From Luminiphilus syltensis NOR5-1B (lineage in GTDB: Bacteria; Pseudomonadota; Gammaproteobacteria; Pseudomonadales; Halieaceae): 64,000 nt of DNA. This document shows, piece after piece, positions 8,339-18,373 of this stretch. The notes under the pieces are model-generated. The model saw only the letters and a list, made by a program, of their open reading frames with translations. It had not been told where the DNA came from and searched no databases. The stretch is from assembly GCF_000158175.1 (NCBI RefSeq), contig NZ_DS999411.1, positions 2,343 through 66,342 on the forward strand, read 5' to 3'. The first letter of the stretch is position 1. Each line of letters opens with the position of its first letter. The translations under genes and the position numbers were made by a program.

Positions 8339-9205
8339 TCAGAACGCGGCTGCGGTCTCCGCTACGAAATCCTTATAGCGGCGCGGAGCATGGCCGAGCA
8401 CCGTTTCACTGGCTGCGAGATCGTGATCCGTGGCGTGATTACCAACGGTCTGATTGATACGCATCATGGTGGTCAAATCGTCGACCAGCCACTCATCCAC
8501 GGTGGTTGCGAAGGCGTTGCGAATACCCGCGGTGAACGCACCGAGATCGTCGCCGGCATAGGTAATCTCTTTACCGAGGACCTCCGACCACACCTGGGCA
8601 TTGCCCTCACCCGTGCAACGATCGGGGCTGCACAGCGGGATCTCCTGACCGTCGAACGTCTCGGAGGTGACGACTCGCAGCGTAGCGTCGGCAATATCGC
8701 GGGTGTCCACGGCATTGAGACCGACGGAACCGATCGGCAAGGCATACACGTCATGCTCGCGCAGCGGAGCCAATACCATGCCGTCGTTCTGAAAAAAGAA
8801 GCTGGGTTTGAGGATGACGTACTCAAGGCCGCTTTCTTTGATCAACTCCACAATCCGTCGCTTGTTCTCAAAGTGGGGGATCTGGACACGCTTGGCCTCG
8901 TTCATGATACCTATCGCGACCACCTTCTTGACACCTGCCTGGCGGGCGGCAGCCAGCGCATTTTCTACCATGCCGACTTCATGCTTTACCACGGGTGAAA
9001 TCAAAATAAGCGTTTCATGCCCACTAAAGGCAGCCTCCAGATGGGCAGGCTCGGTGAGATCGACGGGCGTATACTCAGCGCCGCCAGGCACAACCTCGGG
9101 ACGCTGTCGAGAACCCAGGGTCAATTCCAGCCCCGCCTGATGCAATACCGGCGTAATCACCCGCGCCAGATTACCGGACGCGCCGGTCATAAAGATCTTG
9201 CCCAT
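8339..9205 (-). CDS. NmrA-like NAD(P)-binding SDR-fold protein
   Basis: A 288-residue atypical short-chain dehydrogenase of the NmrA group. The N-terminal dinucleotide-binding motif is MTGASGNLARVITPVL, followed by LTLGSRQRP and the alternation typical of a Rossmann fold. The canonical YxxxK catalytic pair is absent, as in NmrA/HSCARG-type proteins, but HFENKRRIVELIKESG-LEYVILKP is the usual substrate-domain entry. These proteins act as NAD(P)H sensors or as quinone/azo reductases; the specific role is not visible. The gene follows an EthD-like gene with one base between them, so they are probably one transcript. Confidence 0.85.
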   Translation of the reverse strand: MGKIFMTGASGNLARVITPVLHQAGLELTLGSRQRPEVVPGGAEYTPVDLTEPAHLEAAFSGHETLILISPVVKHEVGMVENALAAARQAGVKKVVAIGIMNEAKRVQIPHFENKRRIVELIKESGLEYVILKPSFFFQNDGMVLAPLREHDVYALPIGSVGLNAVDTRDIADATLRVVTSETFDGQEIPLCSPDRCTGEGNAQVWSEVLGKEITYAGDDLGAFTAGIRNAFATTVDEWLVDDLTTMMRINQTVGNHATDHDLAASETVLGHAPRRYKDFVAETAAAF

Positions 9206-9206
9206 T

Positions 9207-9953
9207 TCAGGGATCTCCTAGCAGTCGTTCTCGCTGCATATAGTCATGGGTTAACAACCCGGTAAACGCCGGAAACTGACGAAAATGAGCGCGCATCTCC
9301 TCGCGCACCTCCGACCGCATCGCCCCATTGAAACCGGCCAGGTCATCGAAGGACACCTCATTGCCCATGACATAGTCCGCATCGTCATAGCCATTGGGAT
9401 CCACACCCTGCTGTGGCAGATAGCAATGAATGGCGCCGATACCGGGCAATCGCTGCTGGGTAATCGGATGGGTCTCCAGATAAAAGGTCGTAAACGCCTG
9501 TTCATCGCTATGGGGACGCCGATAACGCACGACGTTGCTGATGGGCGCGGTAAACGGGGGCGGTGCAGCACCGGGCTCCAGTGCATAGGCAATCCGTCGC
9601 AAAAAGGCGCTGGTTATAGACAGGCCTTCAATCGCACCAAAGCGCTTTAGCGCCTGGCACTGCAGGAGCCCCTCCGCCCGCGCCTCATCATCGGTAAAAT
9701 CCAGCATGAGAATGGCAAGCGGCGCATCGGCGTGATCAAAATACGGGTCATTGACACTCCCCTCACCCGGTCGATACACATCGGCGGAAACCAATCCATC
9801 CAGACTGCCCAGATCAAAGGCAAGGCCGGCAATCACTGATCTCAGCGCGGGCCCGGACTCCGGCGGTCCCTCGATCCGCAACTCGTAGCACGCACTGACC
9901 TCGTGGCCGCCATTCAGATCGACGTCGTCGTGATTCATCGATTGGTCGCTCAA
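9207..9953 (-). CDS. EthD-like dimeric alpha/beta-barrel domain protein
   Basis: About 248 residues. A TTG start at 9953 is proposed because a good ribosome-binding site (AAGGAG) lies nine bases upstream; an ATG at 9938 is the alternative. The protein seems to hold two ferredoxin-like halves. The second half (VVRYRRPHSDEQAFTTFYLE, then HPITQQRLPGIGAIHCYLPQ) matches EthD-type dimeric barrel proteins, which include accessory proteins of oxidative degradation pathways. The first half is weaker and contains a VYRPGEG turn. It sits just upstream of the NmrA-like reductase, suggesting a shared but unidentified catabolic or redox role. Confidence 0.65.
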   Translation of the reverse strand: MSDQSMNHDDVDLNGGHEVSACYELRIEGPPESGPALRSVIAGLAFDLGSLDGLVSADVYRPGEGSVNDPYFDHADAPLAILMLDFTDDEARAEGLLQCQALKRFGAIEGLSITSAFLRRIAYALEPGAAPPPFTAPISNVVRYRRPHSDEQAFTTFYLETHPITQQRLPGIGAIHCYLPQQGVDPNGYDDADYVMGNEVSFDDLAGFNGAMRSEVREEMRAHFRQFPAFTGLLTHDYMQRERLLGDP

Positions 9954-10127
9954 GATAAGTTGCTCCTTTGATAAATGGCCGGGGGTGGCCGTGAAGCGGT
10001 GACCGTACCACAACCCGGCGAGCCCAGTGGTCTCTGCGGAGTCAACGCTTCATGCGGGAACCAGGCGAGATAGAGGAGATGTCGAAGCAATCCCACAGTG
10101 AACCAGCCGGCCCCGGCCGCCTAGGAA

Positions 10128-10799
10128 TCAGGCATCCCCGTCAAGATAAAATCGGTCATCGAAGGTCTTGACCGCATCGGGATAAAAGATGACCAATGCG
10201 GCGATGCACATTCCGTTGATAAAGGCTTCGGGGAAGGCAATCAGTAATAGCAGCGGAAAAATATCTGCGACAGCGCTCGTCCAGGGGTCCCACCCGGCAA
10301 TAGCGATAATCACCAGCGCACAAAGTGCGTCAATGAGGATAACCAGCGCACCACCGGCAAATCCCGCACCCAAAATATAGAAAAACGGATTGCGCAGCCT
10401 GGGTCTGTAGAGCCAACGCCCCAGAGACCAGCTCACGATTGCGGGAATCAGGACCGTTAAGCAGCCAGCAGCGCCGACGCCAGCAAATGGCAAATCCACC
10501 AGCACGGTCACCACCACCAACGCCACCGTCGCGCCAATCACCGCGAAGCACCAGCCGACCACAAGGGTAAAGGTCGTCATGCCAAGCAGGTGCAACACAA
10601 CCCCCTCCACGACCGTAATATTCATGAGCCACAGGAGTACCAAACCAAGGGTGCCGCCCGCCAACAGGTGCAGGCGCTCCGGTGTGTGCCAAAGCGCCCG
10701 CCACGGCGCATTAAAAACAGCCACCACCAAACCGGCGAGAAAAACAACCCCAAGACCGAAGATCAGGCCTATGGGTAGTAATGAGGGATCGATATGCAT
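10128..10799 (-). CDS. CbiM-like energy-coupling-type membrane protein
   Basis: A 223-residue, strongly hydrophobic protein with about seven membrane segments. The pattern MNITVVEGVVLHLLGMTTFTL and the C-terminal LLLIAFPEAFINGMCIAALVI followed by FDDRFYL match the CbiM-like predicted permease group (COG3235 as I recall it), related to the membrane component of cobalt/nickel ECF transporters. No ECF ATPase or small membrane subunit is encoded beside it. It could work alone or with components elsewhere; substrate unknown. Confidence 0.78.
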   Translation of the reverse strand: MHIDPSLLPIGLIFGLGVVFLAGLVVAVFNAPWRALWHTPERLHLLAGGTLGLVLLWLMNITVVEGVVLHLLGMTTFTLVVGWCFAVIGATVALVVVTVLVDLPFAGVGAAGCLTVLIPAIVSWSLGRWLYRPRLRNPFFYILGAGFAGGALVILIDALCALVIIAIAGWDPWTSAVADIFPLLLLIAFPEAFINGMCIAALVIFYPDAVKTFDDRFYLDGDA

Positions 10800-11030
10800 G
10801 GTCCGGGAGCTTGGCAGATTCGCGAGGAATCGTCACGCCAACCGACACCGGTCTGTCCTGAAGAAGTCCCCGCTCGCTAAATCGCTAAAAGAAGCGATCG
10901 AAGACGGCCAACGTCGCAAGCCAAAACACCGTGATGAAATGAGACAGTGGTTGTAAGCGTAGTGATTTGAAAAAACCGGGGCTGATGCGTATAAGCGAGA
11001 GAACGAATCCCATGAGAGGGCTGAAACCGG

Positions 11031-12062
11031 TTGACGCTGCTATTTACCTATCTGGCGATTGCCATTGGCGTGTCCTTCCTCTGCTCTATTCTCGAAGCGG
11101 TGCTGCTCTCCATTACTCCGACGTATCTTGAGCAACTCAAGCAGGAACGCCCCCGATCGGGAAAGATCGTGCATAGCGCCAAGCGCAATATGGACGAATC
11201 GCTATCCAGCATTCTTATATTGAACACGTTCGCCCATACCATGGGCGCGGCTGGCGTGGGTGCGCAGGCGATCCAGGTGTTCGGTGCCGAATCGGAGACG
11301 CTGGTCGCAGTGCTGCTCACCCTCGCTATCCTGTACTTCTCTGAGATCATTCCCAAAACTCTCGGCGCCACCTATTGGCATCGACTCGCCGTCCCCGCGG
11401 CTTTTGTTATCTCCTGGCTGGTCAGAATCGTCTATCCGCTGGTATGGATCTCCACACGACTGACCCAGTTCCTGGGCAGCAAGGAGAAGCGCAATATTAC
11501 CCGTGAAGAAATCCTGGCGCTTGCTTCGCTGGGCTATCAGGACGGCGCGTTGATTTCTCAGGAAAATGAATACCTGGTTAACCTGCTGCGCCTACGCGAA
11601 GTAAAAACCCGCGACATACTCACACCGCGCACTGTGGTGCATATGCTGGAGGAATCCACATCGGTCTCGGACGCACTGAGTATGGAGGGAACGCGGCAGT
11701 TCTCGCGCATGCTGAGCTACAGCGACTCCGCGGATAACATTACCGGAAAAATTCTCCGTACCGACCTGTTTGACGCCGAGCGCGCCGGCAAAGGAGAAGA
11801 GCCGATTTCGCAGTTTAAGCGCGAGGTGGTTCGCGTCTCGGAAAAACTCCCGGTACACAAACTCATGGATTTGTTTATCCGGCATAAAATGCATCTGTTC
11901 CTGGTGGAAGACCAGTTCGGACAAACCGCGGGTATCGTCACTTTGGAAGACGCCATCGAGACTCTGCTAGGCCGGGAGATTCTTGACGAGAGCGATACGG
12001 TGGAGGATATGCAGGCACTGGCGCGCTCGATAAATCGGGAGCGATTAAGAAGCGTTGATTAG
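11031..12062 (+). CDS. CNNM/CBS-domain transporter (HlyC/CorC family)
   Basis: A 343-residue membrane protein with a TTG start and GAGAGGG ten bases upstream. The N-terminal ~140 residues form the CNNM (DUF21) domain with four hydrophobic segments and the motif SEIIPKTLGA. After a linker (NITREEILALASLG) comes a CBS pair (VKTRDILTPRTVVHML and HKMHLFLVEDQFGQTAGIVTLEDAIETLLGREI). The C-terminal CorC/HlyC domain found in longer homologues is absent. Family members export Mg2+ or transport other divalent cations. It stands alone on the plus strand. Confidence 0.9.
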   Translation: MTLLFTYLAIAIGVSFLCSILEAVLLSITPTYLEQLKQERPRSGKIVHSAKRNMDESLSSILILNTFAHTMGAAGVGAQAIQVFGAESETLVAVLLTLAILYFSEIIPKTLGATYWHRLAVPAAFVISWLVRIVYPLVWISTRLTQFLGSKEKRNITREEILALASLGYQDGALISQENEYLVNLLRLREVKTRDILTPRTVVHMLEESTSVSDALSMEGTRQFSRMLSYSDSADNITGKILRTDLFDAERAGKGEEPISQFKREVVRVSEKLPVHKLMDLFIRHKMHLFLVEDQFGQTAGIVTLEDAIETLLGREILDESDTVEDMQALARSINRERLRSVD

Positions 12063-12369
12063 CCACGCACTCCTAATGCCTTTAAACCAAGGTTGCTTTC
12101 GGGGTTGTCAGAAGTTCTTGATAAAGCCGGTCAAATCGCCAATACAAAATAGCGTCCCAAACCGAGATACAAACCGGACCACCAGGCTACGTTTGAGATG
12201 TTCAACATCGCGCAGTATTCGCGTGACACGATAGCCATCGCAACAGTCGCTGTGAGTTGTTGTTGCTGTCGTATCAACCCCTCCAGCCCGACTGTCCTTC
12301 GATACTCATTCTGCATTGAATAATGGCTTTGACGCCTCAATGCTTCGATGGCGGGATACGGCTATTCAG
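12063..12369. other. intergenic region, no gene seen
   Basis: About 307 bases between the convergent ends of the CNNM transporter and the cytochrome P450 gene. Short open frames here have no family resemblance and no convincing ribosome-binding site. I see no clear terminator hairpin. Confidence 0.5.
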
Positions 12370-13599
12370 TCAGGTCGCGATAATGTGCAGGCACTCAATA
12401 TTTCTTCCAAAGAAACTCGGCGTGATTGCGGGGGGCTCGTGATCAGGCGCGAGTTCGAATCGGTTAAAACGCTGCAGTAGCGCCTGAAACGCCAGTTGCA
12501 TCTCAGCGCGAGCGAGCGCGGCGCCAACACAGACATGGCGTCCCGTGCCAAACGCCAGATGCTGACCGGGTTTTGGCCGATCCAAAACAAGCTCTTCGCT
12601 TCGATCGTATCGGCTTTCGTCCCGGTTGGCGGCACCGAAGCGAAGGTTCAATAAATCGCCCTCGTTCAGGGTCACGCCACCCAACTCCGTTTTTCGGGTT
12701 ACCTGCCGAAACATGCCCTGCGCCGGGGATTCAAGGCGCATGGCTTCTTCACAGAAGTTACGGAGTTTATCGGGACTGCCTTGAAGTTCGCCCACCAGAT
12801 CAGGCGACTGGCAGAGCAAATGCATCCCCGAAGAAATCGCTGCTGTCGTCGTCTCATTACCGGAGGCCAGAAGATCGATGGTCAAAATCGTCAACTGCTC
12901 CTCAAGATTAAAGCCGTCGTTTCCTTCACCCGCCTGTGCAACCTCGGTGAGCATATCGTCCTGGGGCTCCGCCAGGCGCTGTTCCAATAGGTTTTTGAAG
13001 TAGTGCTGCATCTCAACCACCAAAGCGGCGCACTCAACTTCCCGTGCTTCGCTGATCATCATGCTGAAGGGCTCGACGATGGCATCGGACCAGACCTTGA
13101 ATTGCCCCAGATCCCCATCGGGAACCCCCAGCAAATCGGCGATCACCTGCATGGGTAACGGATGGGAAAATAGCGCCACAAAATCCTCAGACATACCCGG
13201 TTTGAGCTGACCTGCCAGCGACTCGGCTATCTCGCGTATTCGTGGCTCGTAGGCACGAATACGCTTTGCGGTGAATAGCGGTTGTAGAAAATCACGAACC
13301 CGGGTGTGCTCGGGCGGATCTGACGTTGAGCAGGACGCCCGGGGCAGCCAGCCGTGATCGGTGTACTGACGCAGCACCTCCTCGGGTACTCCTCCAGGAC
13401 GCAGCGCCATGGGACTCACGCCGCTGATAAACAGATCCGGTTGGCGAATGACCTCTTCGCACAAGGCGTAGCTGGTGATCAGATAAATACCCGAAGGCTC
13501 CATCCGATAGATCGGAGCGTTCTTACGCAGGCTGCGATACGCCTCCCACGGACATCGCTGGATATCAGGATCAAAAAGATCAATGGACGTCGATGACAT
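12370..13599 (-). CDS. cytochrome P450
   Basis: A complete 409-residue class I bacterial P450 monooxygenase, soluble, with no membrane anchor. The I-helix oxygen-binding motif is LLASGNETTTAA, the K-helix ExxR is EEAMRLESP and the heme-binding loop is LAFGTGRHVCVGAALARAE with the cysteine thiolate ligand. Substrate cannot be read from sequence. No ferredoxin or ferredoxin reductase gene is beside it, so its electron donors must be elsewhere. Upstream (13600-13857) there is a 258-base gap before the liu operon. Confidence 0.95.
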   Translation of the reverse strand: MSSTSIDLFDPDIQRCPWEAYRSLRKNAPIYRMEPSGIYLITSYALCEEVIRQPDLFISGVSPMALRPGGVPEEVLRQYTDHGWLPRASCSTSDPPEHTRVRDFLQPLFTAKRIRAYEPRIREIAESLAGQLKPGMSEDFVALFSHPLPMQVIADLLGVPDGDLGQFKVWSDAIVEPFSMMISEAREVECAALVVEMQHYFKNLLEQRLAEPQDDMLTEVAQAGEGNDGFNLEEQLTILTIDLLASGNETTTAAISSGMHLLCQSPDLVGELQGSPDKLRNFCEEAMRLESPAQGMFRQVTRKTELGGVTLNEGDLLNLRFGAANRDESRYDRSEELVLDRPKPGQHLAFGTGRHVCVGAALARAEMQLAFQALLQRFNRFELAPDHEPPAITPSFFGRNIECLHIIAT

Positions 13600-13857
13600 A
13601 GTGCTTACCTGTTATCTACCTTCGATCACATGGCCGTAGTCTATCATCGGAAGTGCAGCCTCGAGTCATGTGCTCGGCGGCGCGAGGGCACAGGTATTTG
13701 ATAAGGCCGGCTCCGTATACCCAGAGGTCGGTGTGTTCCTTTTAGAGTGCCGTAGTTAAAAATTAAACAGCAATAAAGCATAAGACCGCTATTCGGATGC
13801 AGTCATGGGAAGCAGGCATTGCTTCAATGCGGCAAACGGTAGCTAGTCATACCTTCT

Positions 13858-15882
13858 TCAGGGCTCACTGACCTCGAAATCCAACAGAGCCGCACCGCCG
13901 TCAACCAGGTCTCCAGCCTGATAGTAAAACGCCAACACGCTACCGTCGCTGGGCGCCCGAATCGTGTGCTCCATTTTCATGGCCTCCATCACCAGCAGCG
14001 CATCGCCCGCTTTCACCGGGCTACCGGCTTCAACCAACAGAGTAACGAGGGTGCCGTTCATTGGCGCGGTCAGACCGCCTCCGAGTCCACCGTCGTTGAC
14101 GTTACCCCTATCCGGCGTGACGAGTCTGAAGCTGACCGCACTGTCCTGAGTATAGAGACTGAAACTACCTTCGTGCTCGGCAACCGATGCGCGCAACTGA
14201 TAACCATCAAGGTTGGCTCTCAGTTCGCCATCCTTCAGGTTACCTTGCGCCAGTAGGGTCTTGTCGGAAAAACCGATGCGATAGCGGGCATCATCCGCCG
14301 AGTCGATGTGCTCAACACTGACCGGGTAATGATGGTCGTGAATTGCCAGCTCGAAGTGCTGCACATTGGTCTCGTTAAGGCGCCAGGCACTGGCATCAAA
14401 CCAGGGGGAGTTGGCATCACCGGAGGGCGCTCTGGCCCGTTGGGCAACTCGTTCCTGCGCCAATATCAGGTATAGCGCCGCCAGCGGAACTTCCTGCTCC
14501 AACTCTCCTTGTGTATTGTGAAAGATCTGGCCGTGATGCTTCTCTATCAAACCGGTATCCAGATCCGCCGCGCGGAAAGCGGCGCTGTTGGCTAGGTTGT
14601 AGAGAAAATCAAGGTTGGTTGTCATGCCGCTGATGCGATACTCCCGCAGGGCGCGAGTCAGTCGCTGCAGCGCCTTGTCCCGGTTCTCGTCCCAGACAAT
14701 AAGTTTTGCAATCATCGGGTCGTAATAAACGCTGACTTCATCGCCCTGTAATACGCCAGTATCCACGCGCACGTGAGCAGAGGGCTCCGGAGGCTCTAGA
14801 AAAGAGAGAATACCGGTCACTGGCAGGAAATCGTTATCGGGATCCTCGGCATAAATACGAGCCTCGAAGGCGTGGCCGGTGATGGTCAGCTCATCTTGGG
14901 TTGCGGGTAGGATCTCCCCCGCGGCGACCCGCAGCTGCCACTCCACCAGGTCCCGGCCCGTGATCATTTCAGTAACCGGGTGCTCAACCTGCAGGCGGGT
15001 GTTCATTTCCATGAAGTAAAAAGAACCGTCATTGTCGAGCAGAAATTCAACCGTGCCCGCTCCCTCGTAATTGATGGCGCGAGCCGCCCGCAACGCGGCC
15101 TCGCCCATCGCCGCCCGTAACGCTTCAGTCATTCCGGGTGCAGGTGCTTCTTCTATGACTTTTTGGTGACGGCGTTGCACCGAGCAATCCCGTTCGAACA
15201 GGTAAACGCCATTGTCATGACCATCAAAAAATACTTGTATTTCAACATGGCGCGGCTGGGTCAGATATTTTTCCACCAGCATATCATCGTTGCCAAAGCC
15301 ATTCATTGCTTCGCGGCGAGCCGCAGCCAAGGCCTCATCAAACTCACCTGAAGACCACACTTGGCGCATACCCTTACCACCGCCACCGGCAACCGCCTTC
15401 AGCAGTACTGGATAGCCTATATCGTCGGCGGCGGACTTGAGCACATCCCGGTCCTGATCATTCCCGTGATAGCCCGGCACCAGAGGCACACCTGCCGCCT
15501 CCATGATCTGCTTGGCGGCAGATTTCGAACCCATGGCTTCAATGGCGGCGACCGGTGGACCGATAAAAACAATGCTGTTGTCGCGACACGCCTCGCAGAA
15601 GCGAGGGTTCTCCGATAGAAATCCGTAGCCGGGGTGGATCGCCTGAGCGCCGGTTTTCAGCGCGGCATCAATCACCTTCTGGTAGACGAGATAAGAATCT
15701 CTCGACGGTGCACCACCAATATGCACCGCCTCGTCGGCCATTTCGACATGCAGTGCGCCCTGGTCAGCATCGCTGTAAACCGCCACGGTACGAATGCCCA
15801 TCTTTCGAGCAGTACGAATCACCCGGCAGGCAATTTCACCGCGGTTGGCGATGAGTATCTTGTCAAAGCATTTAGCAGACAT
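13858..15882 (-). CDS. liuD: methylcrotonyl-CoA carboxylase biotin-containing (alpha) subunit
   Basis: A 674-residue biotin carboxylase plus carrier subunit that carboxylates 3-methylcrotonyl-CoA in leucine degradation. The N-terminal biotin carboxylase domain starts DKILIANRGEIACRVIRTA and contains the ATP-grasp loop AGGGGKGMRQV and the segment MEMNTRLQVEHPVTEM. A linker/BT-like domain follows, and the C-terminal biotinyl domain has the biotin attachment motif EAMKMEH at about residue 635. It is the last visible gene of the liuRABCD operon, 12 bases after liuC. A related acyl-CoA carboxylase is the only alternative, but the operon settles the assignment. Confidence 0.96.
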   Translation of the reverse strand: MSAKCFDKILIANRGEIACRVIRTARKMGIRTVAVYSDADQGALHVEMADEAVHIGGAPSRDSYLVYQKVIDAALKTGAQAIHPGYGFLSENPRFCEACRDNSIVFIGPPVAAIEAMGSKSAAKQIMEAAGVPLVPGYHGNDQDRDVLKSAADDIGYPVLLKAVAGGGGKGMRQVWSSGEFDEALAAARREAMNGFGNDDMLVEKYLTQPRHVEIQVFFDGHDNGVYLFERDCSVQRRHQKVIEEAPAPGMTEALRAAMGEAALRAARAINYEGAGTVEFLLDNDGSFYFMEMNTRLQVEHPVTEMITGRDLVEWQLRVAAGEILPATQDELTITGHAFEARIYAEDPDNDFLPVTGILSFLEPPEPSAHVRVDTGVLQGDEVSVYYDPMIAKLIVWDENRDKALQRLTRALREYRISGMTTNLDFLYNLANSAAFRAADLDTGLIEKHHGQIFHNTQGELEQEVPLAALYLILAQERVAQRARAPSGDANSPWFDASAWRLNETNVQHFELAIHDHHYPVSVEHIDSADDARYRIGFSDKTLLAQGNLKDGELRANLDGYQLRASVAEHEGSFSLYTQDSAVSFRLVTPDRGNVNDGGLGGGLTAPMNGTLVTLLVEAGSPVKAGDALLVMEAMKMEHTIRAPSDGSVLAFYYQAGDLVDGGAALLDFEVSEP

Positions 15883-15894
15883 TCGCTGACCCGT

Positions 15895-16686
15895 TTATGG
15901 AATCCATGATGGCTTACGTTTCTCAAGAAAGGCGCCAAGCCCTTCTTGCCCCTCTTTGGACACACGAATGTCGGCGATACGCTGGCTGGTCAACTCAATG
16001 AGTTCCGTTTGATTGGTGCTGCCCTCCACCTCGGACACCAGGTTCTTGGCGGCAGCCACCGCTGCCGGGCCATTAGCCAATATCGTGGTAATCAGCATAT
16101 TCAACGCGTCGTCGAGCTCGCTTTCTGTTGTGACCACCTCGGAAACGAGACCAAGGGCCAGGGCCTGCTCGGCGCTGAAACGTTCGGCGGTGACGAAGTA
16201 GCGCCGTGCGGCCCTGGCACCAATGGCGGCAACGACGTAGGGGCTGACCGTCGCAGGTATCATGCCAATCTTTACTTCACTGAGACTAAAGGTCGCGCGC
16301 GCACTCGCTACCGCCATATCGCAGCAGCTCACAAGACCCACCCCTCCGCCGAATGCAGGGCCTTGAACGCGGGCAATGGTGGGCGTGGAAATGGTACTGA
16401 GAACCCGTAGCATTTCGGCCAGCGCTCGGGCGTCCTGCAGATTTTCCTCGCGGGTATAACCGGCCATCCGCTTCATCCAGTCGAGGTCGCCGCCAGCGGA
16501 GAAGCTGTTACCCGCTGAAGCCAACACCATGACCCTGACATCAGCATTGTCATCTACCGCGGTAAACGCCTCGGTGAGCTCGCCAATAATAGTGTCGTCA
16601 AAGGCATTATGTTTTTTCGGGTTGTCCAGGGTGACGGTCGCGACACCGCGATCATCGACAACCGTACTTACAAATGTTGCACTCAT
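15895..16686 (-). CDS. liuC: methylglutaconyl-CoA hydratase
   Basis: A crotonase-fold enzyme of about 263 residues that hydrates 3-methylglutaconyl-CoA to HMG-CoA. The start at 16686 (MSATFVSTVVDD) has AAGGAT a few bases upstream and is preferred over a frame reaching back ten codons. Marks are LDNPKKHNAFDDTII, the oxyanion segment GNSFSAGGDLDWMKRM, RVQGPAFGGGVGLVSCCD, and the C-terminus FLEKRKPSW. It lies between liuB (63 bases) and liuD (12 bases), the normal liu order. Confidence 0.94.
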   Translation of the reverse strand: MSATFVSTVVDDRGVATVTLDNPKKHNAFDDTIIGELTEAFTAVDDNADVRVMVLASAGNSFSAGGDLDWMKRMAGYTREENLQDARALAEMLRVLSTISTPTIARVQGPAFGGGVGLVSCCDMAVASARATFSLSEVKIGMIPATVSPYVVAAIGARAARRYFVTAERFSAEQALALGLVSEVVTTESELDDALNMLITTILANGPAAVAAAKNLVSEVEGSTNQTELIELTSQRIADIRVSKEGQEGLGAFLEKRKPSWIP

Positions 16687-16749
16687 GCACTTATCCTTTT
16701 GCCCAGCCCAATACACCCGGCCGTTACATTCGGTCTTTGCATCCGACCA

Positions 16750-18360
16750 TTACATTCGAAAGACGCCGAACTTCGTCTCTTCAATGTCCCGGTTAAGGCT
16801 GGCGGAAATCGCCAGGCCCAGCACCATTCGGGTTTCTGCCGGATCGATCACGCCGTCGTCCCACAATCGGGCCGAGGCGTAGTAGGGGTGACCCTGATGT
16901 TCATAGTTATCGATGATGGGCTGCTTGAAGCTGGCTTCTTGCTCGGCAGACCAGTTGCCGCCCTGGCCTTCGATCTGCTCGCGTTTGATTTGCGACAAAA
17001 CGCCCGCCGCCTGCTCCCCGCCCATCACCGAAATTCGTGCGTTGGGCCACATGAACAGGAAACGTGGGTCGTAGCCCCGGCCACACATACCATAGTTGCC
17101 GGCACCGAAAGAGCCGCCGATCAAGACAGTAAATTTGGGTACCGCCGCGGTGGCGACGGCGGTCACCATCTTGGCACCATGCTTGGCAATACCGCCGTGC
17201 TCATACTGTTTGCCCACCATGAAGCCGGTAATGTTTTGCAGGAATACCAGCGGAATCTTACGTTGGGCACACAGCTCTACGAAGTGCGCCCCCTTCTCCG
17301 CTGACTCACCAAACAAAATGCCGTTATTGGCCAGAATGCCCACCGGATAACCATGAATACGGGCGAAGCCACACACCAGGGTGGTGCCGTAGAGGGCCTT
17401 GAATTCATCGAGCTCAGAACCGTCGACAACACGGGCAATCACCTCGCGCACATCGTAGGGCTGGCGGGTGTCTTTCGGGATAACGCCGTATATTTCACGC
17501 TCGGGATACAGCGGCGGCACCGATTCGGTCACATCCAATGACACGCGTTTGACCCGGTTGAGTCTGCCTACCGCTTGTCGCGCCAACTGCAAGGCGTGGT
17601 GATCATTCTGGGCCAGATGGTCCGCCACCCCGGAAGTCCGAGTGTGAACGTCACCACCGCCGAGTTCTTCCGCAGTCACATCCTCACCGGTCGCGGCCTT
17701 TACCAACGGAGGCCCGCCGAGGAATACCGTTCCCTGCTCTTTGACGATAATGGACTCGTCCGCCATGGCGGGAATATAAGCACCGCCGGCGGTGCATGAA
17801 CCCATCACCACCGCTATCTGCGGAATACCCTTCGAAGACATCACCGCCTGGTTATAAAAAATATGGCCAAAGTGATCCCGGTCAGGAAAGATATCGTCCT
17901 GAAGCGGCAGAAAGGCACCGCCTGAATCGACGAGATAAATGCACGGCAGGTTGTTTTCCTCGGCAATAGTCTGTGCGCGCAAATGCTTCTTTACCGTTAT
18001 CGGGTAGTAGGTACCGCCCTTGATGGTCGCATCGTTGGCGACAATGACACACTCCTGACCCTGTACTCGGCCGATACCGGCAATGACGCCGCCGGCATTG
18101 ATCCTATCCTCGCCATACATTCCATAGCCTGCCAGCTGCGACAGTTCCAGAAAGGGTGAACCCGGGTCAATCAAAGCGGCTACCCGGTCCCGGGGCAATA
18201 ACTTGCCGCGGCTGACATGTCGGGCGCAGGACTTCTCGCCGCCCCCCTGCTTTATCACTTCAAACTTCGCCCGCAGGTCATCGACCTGCGCTTGCATATG
18301 CTCAGCGTTTTCGGCGTACTCGGGGGCGCGTATATTCGCTTTTGACTGGATGACAGGCAT
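16750..18360 (-). CDS. liuB: methylcrotonyl-CoA carboxylase carboxyltransferase (beta) subunit
   Basis: A complete 536-residue carboxyltransferase that moves CO2 from carboxybiotin on LiuD to 3-methylcrotonyl-CoA. Two crotonase-like halves are visible. The first has [20 protein letters not shown] and the glycine-rich SGGAFLPLQ and [12 protein letters not shown]. The second has [17 protein letters not shown] and [16 protein letters not shown], then [20 protein letters not shown]. Length and motifs are typical of MccB. It begins 13 bases after liuA. Confidence 0.96.
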   Translation of the reverse strand: MPVIQSKANIRAPEYAENAEHMQAQVDDLRAKFEVIKQGGGEKSCARHVSRGKLLPRDRVAALIDPGSPFLELSQLAGYGMYGEDRINAGGVIAGIGRVQGQECVIVANDATIKGGTYYPITVKKHLRAQTIAEENNLPCIYLVDSGGAFLPLQDDIFPDRDHFGHIFYNQAVMSSKGIPQIAVVMGSCTAGGAYIPAMADESIIVKEQGTVFLGGPPLVKAATGEDVTAEELGGGDVHTRTSGVADHLAQNDHHALQLARQAVGRLNRVKRVSLDVTESVPPLYPEREIYGVIPKDTRQPYDVREVIARVVDGSELDEFKALYGTTLVCGFARIHGYPVGILANNGILFGESAEKGAHFVELCAQRKIPLVFLQNITGFMVGKQYEHGGIAKHGAKMVTAVATAAVPKFTVLIGGSFGAGNYGMCGRGYDPRFLFMWPNARISVMGGEQAAGVLSQIKREQIEGQGGNWSAEQEASFKQPIIDNYEHQGHPYYASARLWDDGVIDPAETRMVLGLAISASLNRDIEETKFGVFRM

Positions 18361-18373
18361 GTTGGCGCGCTCC